A stretch of 16,251 nucleotides of DNA, taken from Gammaproteobacteria bacterium (GTDB taxonomy: Bacteria > Pseudomonadota > Gammaproteobacteria > SZUA-21). The position numbers and the translations under genes are program-made. Below are positions 13,256 through 16,251 of this stretch, in pieces. The notes under the pieces were generated by a model. It was given only the letters and a program-made list of their open reading frames with translations, searched no databases and was not told where the DNA came from. The stretch spans positions 1 through 16,251 of the forward strand of contig JALUUZ010000086.1 of NCBI GenBank assembly GCA_027021095.1, given 5' to 3'. How positions within the stretch are numbered: position 1 is the first letter of the stretch; each line of letters starts with the position of its first letter.

Positions 13256-13954
13256 CTACAGTGCACGTGCGATACACCAGATTTCGACTGTTTCGACTCC
13301 ATGGCTGCGCAGCATTTCTGCCATTGCGGCAACCGTGTTTGCAGTAGTGACCACATCATCGATGATCGCGACGTGCCGGTAGGAAATCGCGCGGCGGAGC
13401 GAAAAGGCCTTGTGCAGGTTGGCCTGGCGCTGTGAACGCTTGAGGCTGGCCTGCTGCCTGGTGTGTTTATGGCGTGTGCAGCTGCCATGGTCCAGCGCAA
13501 TATTCAGTCGTTTTGCGACAGGCCGGGCAAGTTCGACAGCCTGGTTGAACCCGCGCTGGCGCTGCCTGGCGTTGTGCAACGGGACCGGAATGATGCACTC
13601 CGGCCAGGTTCTGCCGCTGTCTTGTAGCAGCCTGTCGGCAAGCAACTGGCTCAGTGGGTAGGCGAAGTACAGCCGGGCCGAGAACTTGAACTGCTGAATG
13701 ATGGGGCTGAGCGGAAACTGGTAAACGCAGGCGCTGATCAGTGCCTCGAACGGTGGAGGATGTGTCAGGCAGCGGCCGCAGTGTGAGCCTTGCGGGATTG
13801 GCAGGCCGCATTTTTTGCACGGGTTGCTGATGGTCGCCAGGCTGTTGCGGCAGGCCGGGCAGAAATGGCGCGGCTTGTCAGTGACTTGGCTGCAGGCTGG
13901 ACACAGCGGCGCGTACCCGAACAGCAGGTTAAATAATGTGCAATTGTAAACCAC
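13256..13954 (-). CDS. comF: ComF family protein (zinc-finger phosphoribosyltransferase-like)
   Basis: 232 aa from GTG at 13954. An N-terminal zinc region has four Cys pairs (Cys18/21, 32/35, 46/49, 59/62). It is followed by IIPVPLHNARQRQRGFNQA (121-139) and the PRPP-loop segment HVAIIDDVVTTANTVAA (194-210). The family acts in natural transformation (DNA uptake, with PriA and ComFA-like partners). I chose GTG 13954 because GGAG lies 6 nt upstream and the length suits the family. An in-frame ATG at 14035 adds 27 residues, lacks a ribosome binding site and would put the bioB promoter inside comF. Divergent from bioB, a common gammaproteobacterial arrangement. Confidence 0.88.
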   Translation of the reverse strand: MVYNCTLFNLLFGYAPLCPACSQVTDKPRHFCPACRNSLATISNPCKKCGLPIPQGSHCGRCLTHPPPFEALISACVYQFPLSPIIQQFKFSARLYFAYPLSQLLADRLLQDSGRTWPECIIPVPLHNARQRQRGFNQAVELARPVAKRLNIALDHGSCTRHKHTRQQASLKRSQRQANLHKAFSLRRAISYRHVAIIDDVVTTANTVAAMAEMLRSHGVETVEIWCIARAL

Positions 13955-13976
13955 TGGTCGCTCCAATAGTTGACAA
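13944..13976 (+). promoter_or_regulatory. BirA-type biotin operator
   Basis: TTGTAAACC (13944-13952), a 15-nt spacer, then AGTTGACAA (13968-13976). The known BirA site is TTGTAAACC-N14-16-GGTTTACAA: the left half is perfect and the right half matches 7 of 9. It overlaps the comF start codon (13954) and the bioB -35 box, so biotinyl-AMP-loaded BirA should repress both directions. birA itself is not in the window. Confidence 0.78.
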
Positions 13977-13998
13977 ATAGGCCATTGAACAATACCCT
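13970..13998 (+). promoter_or_regulatory. bioB promoter
   Basis: A perfect -35 TTGACA (13970-13975), a 17-nt spacer and a weak -10 TACCCT (13993-13998). The -35 lies within the right BirA half-site. The leader would be about 120 nt. Confidence 0.6.
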
Positions 13999-14125
13999 CA
14001 TGGCCGGTTTGAGTAAAACCACATGACAGGTACATGCTGACAATTCAGCGGCGGATTGTGCAGCGCCGGTAAAGAATACCAAGGATGCCGTGCCTTCTAT
14101 TTTTACTATTCAGGCGGTATACAGC

Positions 14126-15082
14126 ATGACAAGACTGGAGCAGGTGATACGCCACGATTGGCGTACCGAAGAGATCGAACAGCTGTTCGATCTCGCATTC
14201 AACGACCTTTTGTATCGCGCACATGGCGTTCACCGCCAGCATTTCGAGCCTAACAGTGTCCAGGTCAGCCAGCTGCTCAATATCAAGACGGGAGGCTGCC
14301 CGGAGGACTGTGGTTACTGTTCACAGAGCGCACACCACCAGACGGGTCTTGAAAAACAGAAGCTGATGGATAAACAGGAGATCCTCGCACAGGCCAGGCA
14401 GGCTAAAGAGCAGGGGGTCAGCCGTTTCTGCATGGGCGCCGCCTGGCGCAGCCCTCACCAGCGTGATATGGCCGTGTTGTGTGAGATCGTGGCCGAGGTC
14501 AAGGCCCTGGGGCTGGAAACCTGTATGACACTGGGTATGCTGGACCAGGACAAGGCGAAGCAGCTGCAACGGGCCGGCCTGGACTATTACAACCATAATC
14601 TCGATACGTCACCGGAGTACTACAGCAAGGTAGTCAGTACGCGGGATTACCAGCAGCGTCTGGACACCCTGGACGCGGTGCGTGAGGCGGGACTGCATGT
14701 CTGCTGTGGCGGGATTATCGGTATGGGCGAGAGCCGTGATGACCGGGTGAGGCTGTTGCAGCAACTGGCCAACCTGCCGGTACATCCTGAGAGCGTACCG
14801 ATCAATATGCTGGTCAAGGTCGAAGGTACGCCGCTGCAGAACGCGGCACCACTCGATCCGCTGGAATTCGTGCGCACCATTGCGGTCAGCAGAATATTGA
14901 TGCCCGAATCGATGGTGCGCTTGTCGGCTGGACGTACCGAGATGAGTGATGAAGCGCAGGCGCTGTGTTTTTTTGCCGGCGCCAATTCGATTTTCTATGG
15001 CGACAGGCTGTTGACTACCGAGAACCCGGCGATGGACCAGGATCAGCAGTTGTTTTCGCGCCTGGGTATTCAGCCGCGCTGA
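14126..15082 (+). CDS. bioB: Biotin synthase
   Basis: Radical SAM enzyme that inserts sulfur into dethiobiotin, the last step of biotin synthesis; cytosolic, with a [4Fe-4S] and a [2Fe-2S] cluster. 318 aa from ATG 14126. The radical SAM motif CPEDCGYC carries Cys58, Cys62 and Cys65. Family segments follow: FCMGAAWRSP, ETCMTLGML, LDYYNHNLDTSPEYY, GLHVCCGGIIGMGE and VRLSAGR, the last with the [2Fe-2S]-ligand Arg. I start at 14126 because MTRLEQVIRHDW matches the family N-terminus and AGGCGG lies 8 nt upstream; an in-frame ATG at 14090 has no such support. First gene of the bio operon, 11 bp before bioF. Confidence 0.96.
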   Translation: MTRLEQVIRHDWRTEEIEQLFDLAFNDLLYRAHGVHRQHFEPNSVQVSQLLNIKTGGCPEDCGYCSQSAHHQTGLEKQKLMDKQEILAQARQAKEQGVSRFCMGAAWRSPHQRDMAVLCEIVAEVKALGLETCMTLGMLDQDKAKQLQRAGLDYYNHNLDTSPEYYSKVVSTRDYQQRLDTLDAVREAGLHVCCGGIIGMGESRDDRVRLLQQLANLPVHPESVPINMLVKVEGTPLQNAAPLDPLEFVRTIAVSRILMPESMVRLSAGRTEMSDEAQALCFFAGANSIFYGDRLLTTENPAMDQDQQLFSRLGIQPR

Positions 15083-15093
15083 CCGGTCTGCGT

Positions 15094-16251
15094 ATGCGTG
15101 ATTTCGCCCAGCGCCTGGCCGACAGGAAGCAGAAGGCTTTGTACCGCCGGCGTATTCCGGTCAGTGACGTCGATTTTCCCGAACTGGTGGTCGATGGCAG
15201 GCGCTGCGTCAGCTTTTGCAGTAACGATTACCTTGGGCTTGCCAGTCACCCGTTGATCAAGCAGTCGTACATGCAGGCGGTCGATTTGTACGGAGTCGGT
15301 GCCGGTGCGTCGCAGCTGGTCACCGGTTATCACGTGGAACACCAGTTGCTGGAACAGGCACTGGCGGAATTTCTGCAGCGTCCCAGGGTATTACTGTATT
15401 CAAGTGGCTACCTGGCTAATCTTGGCACGCTCAGTGCGCTGGCGTTACATGGTGACAGAATTTATGCGGACCGGTTGAATCATGCCTCGCTGGTCGATGC
15501 GGCGCGGCTGGCGGACGCCAAGGTACGGCGTTACCGCCATGCGGAAGCTGACGATCTGCGGCGCCTGATTGCGTTGGACGATGCACGGCACAAGCTCATC
15601 GTCAGCGACGGGGTATTCAGTATGGACGGCGACCTGGCACCGGTTGCGGAACTTGTTGCGATCGCGGCACAACAGCAGGCATTGCTGATGATCGATGATG
15701 CACATGGAATCGGTGTGCTCGGCGAGCACGGGCGTGGCACGCTGGAACAGTGTGATGTCGCCACGCAGGTGCCGGTGCTGGTCGGTACGTTTGGCAAGGC
15801 CTTTGGGGCGATGGGCGCGTTTGTCAGCGGCAGCGAGGAGCTGATCGAGACACTGGTCCAGTTTTCGCGGACCTGTACCTATTCCACGGCCATGCCACCG
15901 GCGTCTGCGGCGGCACTGCGGACTGCGTTGCAGGTGTTGATTCAGGAAACCTGGCGCCGGCAGAAGCTGCAGGCATTGATCACGCGGTTTCGCCAGGGTG
16001 CCGCGGAGTTGGGTATCACACTTGGCCGTTCGTCGACGCCGATCCAGCCAGTGATCATCGGTGAGGCGGCGGCCGCCGTCGAAGCCAGCGCCAGGTTGCG
16101 TGAGCGCGGGATCCTGATCACCGCCATCCGGCCGCCGACCGTACCGCTGCACAGCGCACGGTTGCGTATTACGCTCAGTGCGGCGCACAGCGAGCAACAA
16201 GTAGACTATCTGCTCGAATGCCTGGCGCAGGTGTTTGCTGCAGGGCAGGGC
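15094..16251 (+). CDS. bioF: 8-amino-7-oxononanoate synthase, stop codon outside the window
   Basis: PLP enzyme that condenses pimeloyl-ACP (or -CoA) with L-alanine to give KAPA, the first committed step of biotin ring assembly. 386 codons are visible without a stop, already about the full family length (E. coli 384), so the end is just beyond 16251. Marks: FCSNDYLGLASHP (41-53), GVGAGASQLVTGYH (67-80), PLP-stacking His130 in LNHASLVD, DDAHGIGVLGEHGRG (201-215), and the PLP Lys235 in GTFGKAFGAMGA. The start at 15094 has no strong ribosome binding site, so it probably depends on translation of bioB just upstream. Confidence 0.95.
   Translation, partial: MRDFAQRLADRKQKALYRRRIPVSDVDFPELVVDGRRCVSFCSNDYLGLASHPLIKQSYMQAVDLYGVGAGASQLVTGYHVEHQLLEQALAEFLQRPRVLLYSSGYLANLGTLSALALHGDRIYADRLNHASLVDAARLADAKVRRYRHAEADDLRRLIALDDARHKLIVSDGVFSMDGDLAPVAELVAIAAQQQALLMIDDAHGIGVLGEHGRGTLEQCDVATQVPVLVGTFGKAFGAMGAFVSGSEELIETLVQFSRTCTYSTAMPPASAAALRTALQVLIQETWRRQKLQALITRFRQGAAELGITLGRSSTPIQPVIIGEAAAAVEASARLRERGILITAIRPPTVPLHSARLRITLSAAHSEQQVDYLLECLAQVFAAGQG

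Noticed and set aside
12790..13500. 236-codon minus-strand frame
   Set aside because: Antisense to the lipoprotein gene and overlapping comF in another frame; the Lys/His-rich sense strand creates a Phe/Leu-rich artefact.
14035..14035. ATG at 14035 as the comF start
   Set aside because: No ribosome binding site, a 27-residue extension without family similarity, and it would enclose the BirA operator and bioB promoter; GTG 13954 with GGAG is better.
15445..16200. 251-codon minus-strand frame
   Set aside because: Antisense to bioF, which carries all family motifs; typical of high-GC shadow frames.

Overview
The window looks like about 16 kb of chromosome from a free-living or host-associated gammaproteobacterium. 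The evidence is a comF/bioB-bioF junction with a BirA-type operator, a PpnN close to the E. coli protein, and a moderately GC-rich composition. Genus cannot be set from the sequence alone. A large YeiH-type permease and many dispersed intergenic repeats are compatible with a sulfur-oxidising, Chromatiales-like lineage, but that is only an impression. There is no phage, CRISPR array, IS transposase, rRNA or tRNA gene.

Layout. (1) 1-2606, minus strand: a glutamine-synthetase-family ligase followed by an aldehyde dehydrogenase, overlapping by 4 bp and probably used for catabolism of an amine through a gamma-glutamylated intermediate. (2) 2607-3415: repeats, then an AT-rich stretch without a convincing gene. 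(3) 3416-6401, plus strand: a compact cluster of a YeiH/UPF0324 permease with extra domains, a 40-residue single-pass peptide, a UspA-like protein and a membrane-anchored SRPBCC-like protein. (4) 6402-6873: two terminators and a small membrane protein starting at TTG. (5) 6874-7162: a composite repeat filling the gap between convergent genes. (6) 7163-9774, minus: a LOG-fold protein downstream of ppnN. (7) 9877-10320, minus: a DUF411/CopG-like lipoprotein with its own extended -10 promoter. (8) 10321-10815: a nest of repeats in both orientations. (9) 10816-11790, minus: a 2Fe-2S ferredoxin-reductase with eroded flavin and NAD motifs. (10) 11989-12528, plus: a TudS/DUF523 protein of the YbgA type. 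(11) 12718-13161: an orphan Lys/His-rich lipoprotein with a clear promoter and terminator. (12) 13256-16251: comF divergent from bioB-bioF (biotin synthesis), with a BirA-like operator overlapping both the comF start and the bioB -35 box.

The least explained parts are: the composite repeat family, whose modules (called X, Y and Z here) keep the same order at separate loci; the four-gene YeiH cluster with its 40-residue peptide; the Lys/His-rich lipoprotein; and the terminator hairpin just ahead of the TTG-started membrane protein. All reading was by eye. Family assignments rest on motif recognition, not on a database search.
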